This document shows, one piece after another, positions 8,592 through 19,180 of a stretch of DNA of 64,000 bases. Every line of letters starts with the position of its first letter. Within the stretch, counting starts at the first letter, position 1. The notes below the pieces were generated by a model. That model was given only the letters and a program-made list of their open reading frames with translations. It made no database searches and was not told the origin of the DNA. This DNA comes from Bacteriovoracia bacterium (GTDB lineage: Bacteria > Bdellovibrionota > Bacteriovoracia > Bacteriovoracales > Bacteriovoracaceae), in the NCBI GenBank assembly GCA_030431635.1, contig JAUIIL010000008.1, forward strand, positions 124,001 to 188,000, in the 5' to 3' direction. Position numbers and translations under genes: made by a program.

Positions 8592-9932
8592 TTGAACTTT
8601 GAAAAAATACTTATCGCCAACAGAGGAGAAATTGCAGTTCGGGTTTTAAGAAGCTGTAAAGAACTTGGAATTAGAACTGTTTGTGTTCATTCAACAGCAG
8701 ATGAGGACTCTCTTCACGTAAAAATTGCTGATGAATCAGTTTGCATCGGACCTGCCAAAGCTTCGCTTAGTTATTTGAATATTCCATCAATATTATCTGC
8801 CGCTGAAATTACTCAATCCTCTGCTGTTCATCCTGGTTATGGGTTTTTGTCTGAAAATGCAGAGTTTGCCAGTATGTGCGAGAAATGGAACTTAGGTTTT
8901 ATTGGCCCTAATATAGATTGCTTAAAAAAAATGGGTGATAAAATTTATTCAAAAAAGATAGCCTTGGAAGCCGGGGTTCCAACTCTCGAACCCATTTATG
9001 TCAAAGAATTATCAGATAAAGAAATCAAGGAATCAGCTAAAAAACTAGGGTATCCTGTGCTGATAAAGGCTTCCGCTGGGGGTGGTGGAAGAGGGATGAA
9101 AATGATTTTTGATGAAAAAGATCTTCTTCCTTCGATTAAAACACTATCAGAAGAGGCCAAGGCTGCCTTTGGTGATGGAACTCTTTTTATAGAAAAACTA
9201 ATAACAAACCCTAGGCATATAGAAGTTCAAATACTGGCTGATAAGCATGGTAATGTTATTCATCTGGGTGAGCGTGATTGCACTATCCAAAGAAGATTTC
9301 AAAAAATTATAGAGGAATCTCCATCTGTTGTATTAAGCAACGAAAAGCGAGAGGAAATTTGCCAAGCAGCGGTTAATTTGGCCAAAAAAGTAAATTACGA
9401 TTCAGCAGGAACTGTAGAGTTCTTATATGATCAAGATGAAGACAAATTTTACTTTATGGAAATGAACACCAGAATTCAGGTTGAACATCCTGTTACGGAA
9501 CAAAGAACAGGAATTGATCTGATAAAGGAACAGATTTTGGTTGCTCAAGGAGAGAAGCTAAGGTTTAAGCAAAAAGATATTACTTATGATGGTCATGTTA
9601 TCGAATGCAGAATTAATGCTGAAAACCCAGAAACAAATGCACCAAGTCCCGGCTTAATTACTCATTACCACAGACCAGGTGGGCTTGGAGTGAGAGTAGA
9701 TGATTTTATCTATAGTGGATATACTGTACAACCTTTTTATGACTCAATGATTTCAAAAATTATTGTAAAAGGAGTCGATAGAGAAGAGTGTATCAAAAGA
9801 ACTCTTAGAGCACTGGATGAGACTGTTATAAGTGGTATTTATTCAAACATTGAGTTGCATAAAAAAATTTTAAACAACGAATCATTTAAAACAAGTAAGT
9901 ACTCGACTAATTTTCTAAGTCAAAATATCTGA
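8592..9932 (+). CDS. accC: Acetyl-CoA carboxylase biotin carboxylase subunit
   Basis: A 446-residue ATP-grasp enzyme that carboxylates the biotin of AccB using bicarbonate and ATP. Seen in order: KILIANRGEIAVR at the N-terminus, HPGYGFLSENA near 80, the ATP-grasp glycine loop ASAGGGGRGMK near 160, the EKL and ERDCTIQRR segments near 210-240 and the catalytic MNTRIQVEHPVTE near 290. The start codon is TTG, two bases after the accB stop, so the pair is translationally coupled. The carboxyltransferase subunits are not in the window. Confidence 0.96.
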   Translation: MNFEKILIANRGEIAVRVLRSCKELGIRTVCVHSTADEDSLHVKIADESVCIGPAKASLSYLNIPSILSAAEITQSSAVHPGYGFLSENAEFASMCEKWNLGFIGPNIDCLKKMGDKIYSKKIALEAGVPTLEPIYVKELSDKEIKESAKKLGYPVLIKASAGGGGRGMKMIFDEKDLLPSIKTLSEEAKAAFGDGTLFIEKLITNPRHIEVQILADKHGNVIHLGERDCTIQRRFQKIIEESPSVVLSNEKREEICQAAVNLAKKVNYDSAGTVEFLYDQDEDKFYFMEMNTRIQVEHPVTEQRTGIDLIKEQILVAQGEKLRFKQKDITYDGHVIECRINAENPETNAPSPGLITHYHRPGGLGVRVDDFIYSGYTVQPFYDSMISKIIVKGVDREECIKRTLRALDETVISGIYSNIELHKKILNNESFKTSKYSTNFLSQNI

Positions 9933-9958
9933 TAAAATAGTTTGGAGGAGAAATTAGG

Positions 9959-11299
9959 ATGGAACTTGAAAAAGCTGAAAAGCTTTATCTTTTAAAAGAA
10001 TATGATAAAGCATTGACCTTTTTCAAAAAAACAGATGAAAAGAAGTCATCAAGAGTTTTAGAAAAAGAACTCAAGTGCTATCAGCACTTAAAATTGAATT
10101 ATCCAAATGACCTTATAAAAAATCTAAGTTCAAGTTATTTAGAAGAAAATGAATTTCAAAAAATAATTTCTATTCTTGATTTTTCATTAAATGAAGTTAC
10201 TTCAATAGAAATTGATTTTTTTGAAAATATATTGAGTGAAATAAAAAACAAAGGAGATATTGAATCTTTTAAAATAGGAATGAAGAAACTTATTACGTTT
10301 TTGTTAAGCCTAAGTAATCCAGAAAAGGTTAAAAAACATATTAAACAAAAAGAATGTTTAGAAGTTTTAAACTGGGAACAAATTTCTTTATCCATGGAAA
10401 GAATATTAAAAATTGAAGATGTGACTTCTTTTGAAGAAGTTTTAATTGGATTATTTGAATTGAGTTTAACAAATAAAAACCTCTCTCAAGATGTTTTTAA
10501 AGCGCTGAGAGATATACAAGACAAGCTAAAAAAAAATAAAAAATTCAAATATATTAACTCTTTAGTTGAGATCTGGTTGAGCTCAAAGGAAGAAAAACTT
10601 TCACCTCTGTTTCTAACGAACTTAATGGAGGTCTTTATTTTTTATGAAAATAAGAAAGAGTTTATTTATTTAATATATAGAAAAACTGTTGATAAGGATG
10701 AGAGTTTATCAACTTTTCTTGAAATGCATTTGAAAAAACTTGATAATAAATGGTTTCAGTCATGGAAAAAAAGAGATAAGGAGTTTTATCCTTTAGGATT
10801 ATTAAAAGATATTTCAGAAAACCCTATTGATGAAGTTAATAGTTTCCCTCTATTTAATCAAGAGCTTAAAAGAGATGAGAATGTTTTAAATTCATTTCAA
10901 ATTGAAAATGAAAACATAGAGGTTTCTTTCAATGGTAATACGCCTCTAAGTTCGAAAATGTCTTACTTTTCTTTTAATGATAACGTTTTTGAAATGAAAA
11001 AACTCTATGAGTCACTTGATTTTAATTTATTAGAGAGAGAAGAATACTTAAATGTAAGTTGTCAGTTTTTAACGAATTTAATTAATAAACAAGAATATGA
11101 ACTATCTATTTTTTATGCAAAAAAAATCATTGAAAATGAGAGTGTTTCTTCATTTGAAAAAACCGAAATACTTTATCTCATTGCTGAATCTTACTTCTTT
11201 GCAAAAAAATACGATAAAGCAAAAAAATACTATTTGAAAGTTCAAGAAACAGAACCAGGATATAGATTAGTAGAGTTGAGGCTAGGTTCTCTTGAATAA
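9959..11299 (+). CDS. Helical-repeat (TPR-like) protein, function unknown
   Basis: A 446-residue protein with no signal peptide or membrane segment, very rich in Lys, Glu and Phe and predicted almost wholly helical. TPR-like helices are recognisable at the N-terminus (YLLKEYDKALTFFKK, near 10) and at the C-terminus (AESYFFAKKYDKAKKYYLKV, near 412). The middle is too diverged to assign. Its end overlaps the start of the TamB-like gene by 8 bases, suggesting joint expression with the outer-membrane assembly genes. A strong GGAGGAG ribosome site precedes ATG. Confidence 0.6.
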   Translation: MELEKAEKLYLLKEYDKALTFFKKTDEKKSSRVLEKELKCYQHLKLNYPNDLIKNLSSSYLEENEFQKIISILDFSLNEVTSIEIDFFENILSEIKNKGDIESFKIGMKKLITFLLSLSNPEKVKKHIKQKECLEVLNWEQISLSMERILKIEDVTSFEEVLIGLFELSLTNKNLSQDVFKALRDIQDKLKKNKKFKYINSLVEIWLSSKEEKLSPLFLTNLMEVFIFYENKKEFIYLIYRKTVDKDESLSTFLEMHLKKLDNKWFQSWKKRDKEFYPLGLLKDISENPIDEVNSFPLFNQELKRDENVLNSFQIENENIEVSFNGNTPLSSKMSYFSFNDNVFEMKKLYESLDFNLLEREEYLNVSCQFLTNLINKQEYELSIFYAKKIIENESVSSFEKTEILYLIAESYFFAKKYDKAKKYYLKVQETEPGYRLVELRLGSLE

Positions 11300-14200
11300 A
11301 ATCAATAAAATTTTATTGCTGTTCGTTATGGGCGTTTCTTTCTTGATGTTTGGAGCGTGGCGTTTTGTTCATTCAAAAACGTTTGCATCGATTTTGACAT
11401 CGCAAACAAGAAAGATCATTAGCAAAAAAATACATGCAGATGTAAAGTTTGAGAAAGTTTCCTTGGAGATTTTTCCTCCAGGAGTAAGCCTTAAAAATGT
11501 TTCTTTTTTAAAAGAGGAAAAAGAACTTCAATTAGAAGTGAGAGCAGGTCGTTTAAGTGTCTTTTTTAATATGTTTGATGCGTTTAACAATAAACTTTCA
11601 TTTAAAGAAGTTCAACTCTTAGATAGTGTTGTAAGTTTAGAAACGCCACCGTTGTCAGTAGAAAAACAAACAGAAACAATTTCGTTTTCATATTTAAAAA
11701 ACCAGTTATCAAAACTTCCAGTTGATATTGAGTCAATTGGAATAGAAAACTCAGTATTTAATTACGGACCATCTCACCTAGAAGTAGAAAGATTTAAAAT
11801 AGGTTTTGATAAAAAGGCTTGGGATGGTTGGTTTTCTTTTCTAAATATAAAAACTGATAAAAAGTTTCTTGCGAATTTAGATGATAAAGTTGATCAAGTA
11901 AAAGGTTATGTTATTTTGAACCAAGAAGGACTTAAGGTTAGAGAACTTGAGCTTAAACACAAATTTCACAAACTAAACTTAAAAGGTCTTATTCAAAATG
12001 TTTTTGACCTAAAAAAGGCAAATCTTAATTTAGAACTGGAAACATCAATTTATTTGAAGGACTTAGAGAACTTTTATAATTCTAACGAAGTTTTAAAAAT
12101 TCAAAAAGGTTTTTTTTTCTCAAATTCAAACATCAAAGGATTACTTCATGATTTCCAAGTAGAGTCATCTGTCGAAATTAAAGATTTTGAATCAAATCTT
12201 TTTGATGCTGATAGTTTTAAAACAGAGCTTGAATACAAAAAAAACAAATTGTTTTTAAAGAAATTGGTTCATATTTTCCATGATCAAAAAGTGGAGTTAG
12301 AAAAAAATGAATATCTACTTTATGATTTTGTATCACAAAAAATAGCTTCAACTAGATTGCAGCTTAATGCCAAAAATGTAGATGCTTATAATGCTTTAAA
12401 GTTTTTGAATTCAACCTTATATCCTTTTAAGGCCAATATTGATGGTAATTTTAGCGTAGAGTATAGAAACAGAGATATTATATTATTATCATCAGGTCTA
12501 ACATTACACAATTTTGAAATATCAGGTGGACGCAAGAGAGGGGACTCTGTTGTACTGTCTTCAAACTCTGTTTTGCTTGAAAACCCCCGTTTTATAATTG
12601 GAGAAGATTTTGTTGATATCAGCTCAAGTTTTCAAGCAGGAGAGAATAAACTAAACATTCAGGGAAGGATTGGAAACGGTGAAGTTGATTTTAGCACAAA
12701 AAATGCCAATATTTCTTTTGAAGATATATTGGGTATTCAGGGTGTAAATATAAAAGGAAAAGGAGTTGCGGATATATCAATTAAAGGTCCTTATGAAAAT
12801 GTTTGGGTAAAAATGCAAGGGATGTTTCAAGAGACTTCTTTTATTGGATATAACCTTGGTAGCTCTTCTTTAAACATGGGGCTCTCTTTTAAAGATAAGT
12901 TAATTAACTTCGACCAATTAACAGGGAAAATTGGAGACACTCTTTATTTTGGAGCAGGAAATTATTTCTATAACACAAATGAGGTTAACTTTAAAATTAA
13001 TATTCCTCAAACGAATTTTCAAGATATGAAGTTCATGTATAAACCATTAATGGATCCTCTTGATTGGCTTCCTAAAGATCTAACAGGGTTAGGTCAAATG
13101 AACTACGAAGTTAAAGGGAGGGTTGATAAAAAATTACTTTTTATTAAAGGCGATTTTAGTGCTCACAATTTAACTCTCTACTCGGAAAATCTACAAAAAA
13201 TAAAGATGAATTTCTCCTTAGATAAGGGGATATTGAAAATGAACAATATTAAAGCAAACAAAAACAGTGGACAACTAGACGGTTTTTTTCAATATGATTT
13301 AGAGCAATCAAGCTTTCTTTACAATCTTAAAGTAGAAGGCTTAAGACTAACGGATTCAAATATTGCTAAAAGTTATGTACCAACCATTGATGGTGTTTTA
13401 GATGGTTTCTTACGTGGCGAAAATAAAAATTTTCATGAGCTAGATTCTCATTTCTCTTTGTCTGATTCTACAGTTGCAGGAGTTAAGGTTGCATCATCTT
13501 CAATTGATTTAAGTAAAAGAAAAGATATTATAAAATATAAGTTTAACTACCTTGGAAGAGATATTGTTTCTGAAGGTTTTTTTACTTTAAACAGTGACAA
13601 TAAAAAATTAGATAAATCATCTTTTATCAATCTCGACTTAAATATTTTAGATGTTAAATTATTACTAACATCCATTTTAGGCGAACATGTTTTTAACACA
13701 GACTTAAAAGGTTCTATAAATGCGAGTTTAGAATCTTTTTTTGATTTAAATGATCTGACTCATCTTGAATTAAAGGCAAGTCTTCTTAATTTAAAGTTAT
13801 CAATGAATAACTTAACCTCAGAAAATGTTGGTATTGGTGAAATCATCATTTCTAACGGTAAAATTTCTCAATGGACACTTAATATTGTAGGAGAGCTGGG
13901 AGAGATACTTTCAAGTGGAAATGGACTTCTAAGTGATCAGTATCAAATAAAAACTCCTTTTAAGTTAAAGGCAAATCTATTGAGTTTACTCTCTGGAAAA
14001 ATTGAAAAAATAGATGGAGCTTTTGAAGGTGAACTTGTTTTTTCTCATAAATATGATTTAGGTTTAGCTTTGGTATGCTTTATTAAAGATGTTGATTTCA
14101 ACTATGAAGGCCTTCCTACTTTTTTAGAAAGAATTAATGGGAAGCTTTTTTTTGATGGAAGTAGAATGTTTGTAGAAAAACTGGATGCGTTGGTTGGAGG

Positions 14201-15323
14201 TGGAAAAATATCGATAACAGGAGATATCATTGCAAGATTTCCAATTCCCCAGGTTAACTTAAGCTATCAAATGAATGATGCTGTTTTCTTCTTTTTGAAT
14301 AAATCGAACTTTGTCTACAGTGGGAAAGGAAATCTGACGGGCTCTAAATTGCCTTATAAGTTAAGCGGTGATCTTTCAATGATTCGAGGAGACTTAAAAA
14401 GCGAGTTTAATGAAATGTCTGATTCAAAGGATTTTTCTTTAGAGGATGTAAGGTTTTTACCTCATGAATCAAGCAGTGATGGGACAAAAATCATAACTCT
14501 TGATATCAATGTGAAGACTATTTCTCCATTTTTAGTTGTGAACTCAATGGTAACGATGCCTTTAGTTGGAGACATTAGAGTTTTGGGTAATATTCTTTCT
14601 CCTAATTTGTCCGGTAGAATGAATGTTGAGTCAGGTGCAGGGAAATTTTATTTTAAAAATAATGAATTTGTTGTTTCAAAAGGGCAAATGTATTTTTCAG
14701 AAAGTTCTCGTGAAATTAATCCAGAACTAGATTTTGTGTCTTCGGCCATAATTGATGAATACAATGTGACGATGAGGATAACTGGAAATGCAAAAAACTT
14801 TCAAATAGGTTTAACATCAGATCCTCCTTTATCTAGAAAAGATATTTTATCTTTGATTGCTTTTGGCTATACCGATGAACAGGCCAAGGATTTATCAGGT
14901 GGTGCTCGTAGTGAACTTTCTTCTGTTGGTGTTGGAGTTCTTCTCTTTGAAAGTTTTAAAGTAAACCAAGCTTTAAAAAATGAATTTGGTTTAAAATTAA
15001 ATGTTGGAACGGCAATCGAAGAGAGCTCAGATAGTTTTCTAGGGGGAACTTCCAGTGGAGACGGTTCAAGTTCCGTTGGACGAGTTCGCTCAGCTACAAA
15101 AATAGAAGTTCAGAAAAGACTAAACGATGCGATGAATCTCTCTGTTTCAAGTACTGTCGGAGGAACGATTGGCCAGAGGCAGAGTATGAATTTAAACTAC
15201 AAAATTAATGATACAGTTTCTGTTGAAGGTGTTTATGAAACTCGTTCAAATGAGGAAGCAGAAGAGGATATCGTCAACAACTCTGTCGGGGTTGACTTGA
15301 AGTTTCGGTGGTCAAAAAAATAA
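11292..15323 (+). CDS. tamB: TamB-like translocation/assembly protein (DUF490, AsmA-like)
   Basis: A 1343-residue protein with one N-terminal membrane anchor (about residues 7-25) and a very long beta-rich, AsmA-like periplasmic region. It ends in a DUF490/TamB domain (about 1000-1343) with typical segments PLSRKDILSLIAFGYT and the final KFRWSKK. TamB-type proteins bridge inner and outer membranes for phospholipid transport or outer-membrane protein assembly. The TTG start overlaps the upstream gene by 8 bases. An Omp85 gene follows immediately, the usual tamA-tamB pairing but with tamB first. Confidence 0.85.
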   Translation: MNKINKILLLFVMGVSFLMFGAWRFVHSKTFASILTSQTRKIISKKIHADVKFEKVSLEIFPPGVSLKNVSFLKEEKELQLEVRAGRLSVFFNMFDAFNNKLSFKEVQLLDSVVSLETPPLSVEKQTETISFSYLKNQLSKLPVDIESIGIENSVFNYGPSHLEVERFKIGFDKKAWDGWFSFLNIKTDKKFLANLDDKVDQVKGYVILNQEGLKVRELELKHKFHKLNLKGLIQNVFDLKKANLNLELETSIYLKDLENFYNSNEVLKIQKGFFFSNSNIKGLLHDFQVESSVEIKDFESNLFDADSFKTELEYKKNKLFLKKLVHIFHDQKVELEKNEYLLYDFVSQKIASTRLQLNAKNVDAYNALKFLNSTLYPFKANIDGNFSVEYRNRDIILLSSGLTLHNFEISGGRKRGDSVVLSSNSVLLENPRFIIGEDFVDISSSFQAGENKLNIQGRIGNGEVDFSTKNANISFEDILGIQGVNIKGKGVADISIKGPYENVWVKMQGMFQETSFIGYNLGSSSLNMGLSFKDKLINFDQLTGKIGDTLYFGAGNYFYNTNEVNFKINIPQTNFQDMKFMYKPLMDPLDWLPKDLTGLGQMNYEVKGRVDKKLLFIKGDFSAHNLTLYSENLQKIKMNFSLDKGILKMNNIKANKNSGQLDGFFQYDLEQSSFLYNLKVEGLRLTDSNIAKSYVPTIDGVLDGFLRGENKNFHELDSHFSLSDSTVAGVKVASSSIDLSKRKDIIKYKFNYLGRDIVSEGFFTLNSDNKKLDKSSFINLDLNILDVKLLLTSILGEHVFNTDLKGSINASLESFFDLNDLTHLELKASLLNLKLSMNNLTSENVGIGEIIISNGKISQWTLNIVGELGEILSSGNGLLSDQYQIKTPFKLKANLLSLLSGKIEKIDGAFEGELVFSHKYDLGLALVCFIKDVDFNYEGLPTFLERINGKLFFDGSRMFVEKLDALVGGGKISITGDIIARFPIPQVNLSYQMNDAVFFFLNKSNFVYSGKGNLTGSKLPYKLSGDLSMIRGDLKSEFNEMSDSKDFSLEDVRFLPHESSSDGTKIITLDINVKTISPFLVVNSMVTMPLVGDIRVLGNILSPNLSGRMNVESGAGKFYFKNNEFVVSKGQMYFSESSREINPELDFVSSAIIDEYNVTMRITGNAKNFQIGLTSDPPLSRKDILSLIAFGYTDEQAKDLSGGARSELSSVGVGVLLFESFKVNQALKNEFGLKLNVGTAIEESSDSFLGGTSSGDGSSSVGRVRSATKIEVQKRLNDAMNLSVSSTVGGTIGQRQSMNLNYKINDTVSVEGVYETRSNEEAEEDIVNNSVGVDLKFRWSKK

Positions 15324-18106
15324 TGATTAAATTAGTTTTTCTTTTATTCATTACGATATCGACTACTTTAGCCAAAGTTGAGGTTGAAAAAATTAGTATT
15401 TCTTGCTCTAACAGTTTTTTTTGTGAAAACTACTCAAACTCGCTTAAGAATCTTGAACGAAGTTATCGTGACTTAAACCATTTTGAAACAACTTTGAAAA
15501 TTCATCTTTCTCGGGGGGGAGCAAGCAATATTTATTATGAAATAAAGAAAAAAGAAGGTAAATACTATTTAAGCATTCATCTTGAACCTAAAAAAGTTGT
15601 CTCAAAAATTGACTTTAAGGTGACACCTCGTAAAAGCTTTGATTTTTTGTCTTCGATATCAGGCTTGAGCACTGGAGATTACGTTGATGATACAACGTTA
15701 AATGAAGCGGCCAATAAATTATATAATTATTTTGTAGATCAAGGTTATCCAGATAACCAAGTGAGAATAAAGCAAAAAGATAACAACGGAAAAGTAGAGG
15801 TTGTCTTTGATATAATCTTAAAAGAACCTCTTATTTTGAAAACTCTTACTATTGAAACAATACATCCGTTTGTTTATGATTTTTTAATCAACGGCTTTAA
15901 TGATTTATTAAAAAAACCTCTTAATAATAGACAGTTATCTGAAAAACTAGAAAGTTTAAAAAACGAACTTTTTAATTATGGTTTTTATTTAATTAAAGTT
16001 GAGCCAACTACAATTATCAATAATAAACAAGCCTTGTTAAAACTAGATGTTCGTGAAAGTACACAATACACCTACTCTTTTAATGGAAAAAATTTAAGGT
16101 TTAACAAGAAAGAATACCTCGAATCTATAAAAAAAGAGTATCGAAAAGTTGGGAAAAGTCTAGAGATTGATAATATTGTCAACGCAATCAAGGGACTCTA
16201 TGTTTCAAATGGTTATTTAAATACAGTTATTGACATAAAACGTTCGTCTTACGTTGATAAATTCAACGAAAAAGTAGCAAAAACAACCATTGATATTAAA
16301 GAGGGAGGGATAACTCGTATTCGAGAGATCATAACAAGAGGAAATATTCATCTATCAAATAAAGAACTGGAAGATCTTTATTACGAAGATGCATTAGAAC
16401 TCGCTAGTCTTGATATATATGACCAAAAATACTTAGGTGACTATGTTTTAAAAATGAAAAAAAAATATTTCACAATGGGTTTTGTTCAAGTTGATATATC
16501 AAAACCTATTATTAAACCAAGCTCTCCCGGTTTTGTTGATGTCGAATATCAAATTAGAGAAAATGTCAGAACGTATATTGAGCAAATTGATATCCTGGGG
16601 ATAGGTGAAAATGAAACATCTTTAATTTTTAATAAGTTAAAAAATAAATTAGGTGAACATTTTAACCCTATTGTTTTTGATGATGATTTGAAAACAATTA
16701 TTAACTACTTTCAAGAAAAAGGTTTCTTCAACGCTAAAATTATTAATATTAATTCTCAGGATATTGTTCAATATCAAAAAAACAAACGTACCGTTAGATT
16801 AAATATTAAAGTCGAGCTGGGTAAAAAACTTGTTAGGGATGAACTTATTATTATAGGCAATGAAAGAACGAAAAGAAGATTTATTACAAAAAGAATTTCT
16901 ATAAAAAAGGGAGATACCATTACACCTAAAAAAGTAAGAAGAATTGAGAATGCTCTTTCTTCGAGCGGCCTCTTTTCACTTGTTAACGTTAGACCACTAA
17001 TTATAGACGAGGCAACGGGTAGCTCTGATTTAATAGTATCTCTTGTAGAGAAAGACTCTGTTGTTGTAGAAGTTGCTCCTGGATATAGAACAGACCTTGG
17101 TGTTAAGTTATCGACGGAAGTTAAATTTTCTAACTTAACAGGGATGAACAGAAGCATCACATTAAAAGGCCAGGTAAACCAAAGATTAAATTTTAGTTCT
17201 CTTGCTCCAGAGAGAAGAGATGATGATGATTTTCTCGAATATAACGCCCAAATTAACTATGGTGTCCCACAATTGTATGGAACTCAGTTTAACTTCTCTT
17301 CAATCTTTGCTATTACAAAACGAAGGTTTTATTCTTTTGATGCCAACATTGTCAGAGGTAATGCTTCCATTAATAGGGACTGGAACAAGTATTTTACGAC
17401 AAATCTTCGCTACCAGCTGGAAGAAATTAGACAATCTAACGCTGTAGAGTCTGACGATAACGGACGATTTCAAATAGGCTCTCTTTCCCCATCGGTTGCT
17501 TTTGATTTTAGAGATAATAGACTAAATCCTAGAAAAGGAGCTTATTTTAACCTTTCTTGGGAGTTAGCTAACCCTAATTTTGGCTCACAGCAAAACTCAA
17601 CCCAAACTATAGATTATCAAAAATTCATATCAAGAAATAGATTTTATCTCCCTTTTCCAAAAGGTGTTTTCGCCATTTATACGGCCATGGGAGTCCAGAA
17701 AAACTATTCAGATAATAGCGGAATACCTAGTATCAAGTTATTTCGTTTAACAGGTGTAGATATCATTAGGGGTTATGACGACGAAGAAATGAATATAGCG
17801 GAGCAAACAGCTGATATTAGTGAGTTTGAAGTAACTGATAAGGTCTATATGAGTTTGTACAAGATTGAACCTAGGTTTTATATTAGTGATAAATTCATTA
17901 TGGGCTTTTTTATGGATGGGGGACAGCTCTTTGTCGACTCTTTTAGACCGCTAGATGTTCGAAGCTCCGTAGGGGTTAGTTTTAAGTATTTAACTCCGGT
18001 GGGCTCCCTAGATTTTGATTATGGGCATAAGCTCTCGAGAGGAAATTTGCCCGATGGAACAAAAGAGAGCCCTGGAAGAGTTCATATTTCGATAGGGTTT
18101 TTCTAA
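15323..18106 (+). CDS. Omp85-family outer-membrane protein (TamA/BamA-like)
   Basis: About 927 residues: signal peptide (1-18), a long run of POTRA-type domains (about 20-560, at least five by the repeated VDVEYQIRE-like strands), then a 16-strand-type barrel domain ending in ...GRVHISIGFF with a C-terminal aromatic. I prefer ATG 15323 (TAATG overlap with the tamB stop) to the GTG at 15308 because the signal peptide starts there. The neighbour argues for a TamA role, but the number of POTRAs and the length are closer to BamA; I cannot decide between them. Confidence 0.85.
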   Translation: MIKLVFLLFITISTTLAKVEVEKISISCSNSFFCENYSNSLKNLERSYRDLNHFETTLKIHLSRGGASNIYYEIKKKEGKYYLSIHLEPKKVVSKIDFKVTPRKSFDFLSSISGLSTGDYVDDTTLNEAANKLYNYFVDQGYPDNQVRIKQKDNNGKVEVVFDIILKEPLILKTLTIETIHPFVYDFLINGFNDLLKKPLNNRQLSEKLESLKNELFNYGFYLIKVEPTTIINNKQALLKLDVRESTQYTYSFNGKNLRFNKKEYLESIKKEYRKVGKSLEIDNIVNAIKGLYVSNGYLNTVIDIKRSSYVDKFNEKVAKTTIDIKEGGITRIREIITRGNIHLSNKELEDLYYEDALELASLDIYDQKYLGDYVLKMKKKYFTMGFVQVDISKPIIKPSSPGFVDVEYQIRENVRTYIEQIDILGIGENETSLIFNKLKNKLGEHFNPIVFDDDLKTIINYFQEKGFFNAKIININSQDIVQYQKNKRTVRLNIKVELGKKLVRDELIIIGNERTKRRFITKRISIKKGDTITPKKVRRIENALSSSGLFSLVNVRPLIIDEATGSSDLIVSLVEKDSVVVEVAPGYRTDLGVKLSTEVKFSNLTGMNRSITLKGQVNQRLNFSSLAPERRDDDDFLEYNAQINYGVPQLYGTQFNFSSIFAITKRRFYSFDANIVRGNASINRDWNKYFTTNLRYQLEEIRQSNAVESDDNGRFQIGSLSPSVAFDFRDNRLNPRKGAYFNLSWELANPNFGSQQNSTQTIDYQKFISRNRFYLPFPKGVFAIYTAMGVQKNYSDNSGIPSIKLFRLTGVDIIRGYDDEEMNIAEQTADISEFEVTDKVYMSLYKIEPRFYISDKFIMGFFMDGGQLFVDSFRPLDVRSSVGVSFKYLTPVGSLDFDYGHKLSRGNLPDGTKESPGRVHISIGFF

Positions 18107-18176
18107 GCTGTTGATTTTACGTACCCTCTTTATTGGGCTTTTTTTATAATATCCTTCTTGAATTTTAATGGTCCTG

Positions 18177-18206
18177 TTGACTTATGGCCCCATAATTGGT
18201 TATAAA
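18177..18206 (+). promoter_or_regulatory. Sigma-70-like promoter of rplM-rpsI
   Basis: TTGACT (18177-18182) and TATAAA (18201-18206) are spaced by 18 bases, 37 bases before rplM, in the 137-base gap after the Omp85 gene. Confidence 0.65.
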
Positions 18207-18243
18207 ACCTATTCTTATTATGTCAAAATTAAGGTAGGAAGAA

Positions 18244-18681
18244 ATGTATACGCAAAAAAGTTATACTCTTAAACCAACAGAAGCTAATAAAAAATGGTTT
18301 CATATCGATGCAACTGACAAAGTTGTTGGAAGACTTGCAACAGAAATAGCAGATCTTCTCAGAGGTAAAAGGAAAACTACCTTTACTCCCAATACGGATT
18401 CAGGTGATTTTGTTGTTGTTACTAATGCTGAGAAAGTAAAATTTACTGGAACAAAGTGGGATGACAAGATTTACTACTGGCACACTAATCATATTGGTGG
18501 ACTTAAGCAAAGAACAGCTAAAGAGCAACTTGAGAAGCATCCAGAGCTTATTCTACAAAACGCTGTTAAGGGAATGCTTCCAAAAGGAACTCTAGGAAGA
18601 AATCAATTAAAAAAATTAAAGATATTCGTTGGTGAGACACACGCTCATGAAGCTCAGGCACCAGAGAAATACGAATTCTAA
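18244..18681 (+). CDS. rplM: 50S ribosomal protein L13
   Basis: A 145-residue, full-length L13. Typical segments: KWFHIDATDKVVGRLAT near residue 16, GDFVVVTNAEKV near 58, and the C-terminal VKGMLPKGTLGR near 114 with ETHAHEAQ. It is an early-assembly protein of the large subunit. Ribosome site AGGAAG; followed by rpsI after 19 bases, the nearly universal rplM-rpsI pair. Confidence 0.97.
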   Translation: MYTQKSYTLKPTEANKKWFHIDATDKVVGRLATEIADLLRGKRKTTFTPNTDSGDFVVVTNAEKVKFTGTKWDDKIYYWHTNHIGGLKQRTAKEQLEKHPELILQNAVKGMLPKGTLGRNQLKKLKIFVGETHAHEAQAPEKYEF

Positions 18682-18700
18682 TCAGTAAAGGATATAAGAA

Positions 18701-19105
18701 ATGGCAGGAAAAGGTATTGTTTACGACGCTCAATCAGTAGGAAGAAGAAAGTCTTCCGTTGCAAGAGTTTATCTTGTAAAAGGATCTGGGAAAATTAGTA
18801 TTAATAAGAGAGAACTTTCTGATTATTTCCCAAAAGCAACAAGCCGCTATGTTGTTAATCAACCCTTAAGCTTACTTAGTGTTGGTGACCAATATGATAT
18901 CAACATAAATGTTAAAGGCGGTGGAATCACTGGACAAGCTGGAGCTATCCGTCTTGGTATTTCGAGAGCACTTGTGAGAGTTAACGAAAACTTCAGAGGT
19001 GAACTCAAGAAAGCAGGTTTTCTTACTAGAGATTCTAGAAAAGTTGAAAGAAAGAAATATGGGCTTTCAGGTGCGAGAAAATCTTACCAGTTCTCCAAAA
19101 GATAA
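18701..19105 (+). CDS. rpsI: 30S ribosomal protein S9
   Basis: A 134-residue S9. Seen: [12 protein letters not shown] near residue 12, the internal [21 protein letters not shown] near 75, and the basic tail ending in SKR that reaches the P-site tRNA. A strong intrinsic terminator follows at 19132-19159. Confidence 0.97.
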   Translation: MAGKGIVYDAQSVGRRKSSVARVYLVKGSGKISINKRELSDYFPKATSRYVVNQPLSLLSVGDQYDININVKGGGITGQAGAIRLGISRALVRVNENFRGELKKAGFLTRDSRKVERKKYGLSGARKSYQFSKR

Positions 19106-19131
19106 TCTTTTTTTTCTATTTCATATTAAAG

Positions 19132-19159
19132 GCCCACCTCTTCGGTGGGCTTTTTTTTT
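19132..19159 (+). terminator. Intrinsic terminator after rpsI
   Basis: GCCCACC and GGTGGGC (7-bp stem, 5-base loop TCTTC) followed by nine T. It ends the rplM-rpsI transcript. It lies inside the longest reading frame of the next gene and therefore excludes that frame's first codons. Confidence 0.92.
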
Positions 19160-19180
19160 GCGACGATGTATAAAAAGAGT

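Noticed and set aside
11292-18106. TamB-like and Omp85 genes as a two-partner secretion or autotransporter pair
   Set aside because: The TamB protein has an inner-membrane anchor and DUF490 end, and no secreted passenger; the pair fits envelope assembly.
18107-18150. Terminator after the Omp85 gene (CCC...GGG before a T-run near 18124-18147)
   Set aside because: The stem is only about 3-4 bp; too weak to list as a terminator although the T-run is present.
19145-19180. Longer N-terminus of the UvrA-like protein starting at GTG 19145
   Set aside because: This codon lies inside the rpsI terminator stem; the extra residues (run of Phe from the T-tract) are not protein-like. ATG 19181 or 19166 is used instead.
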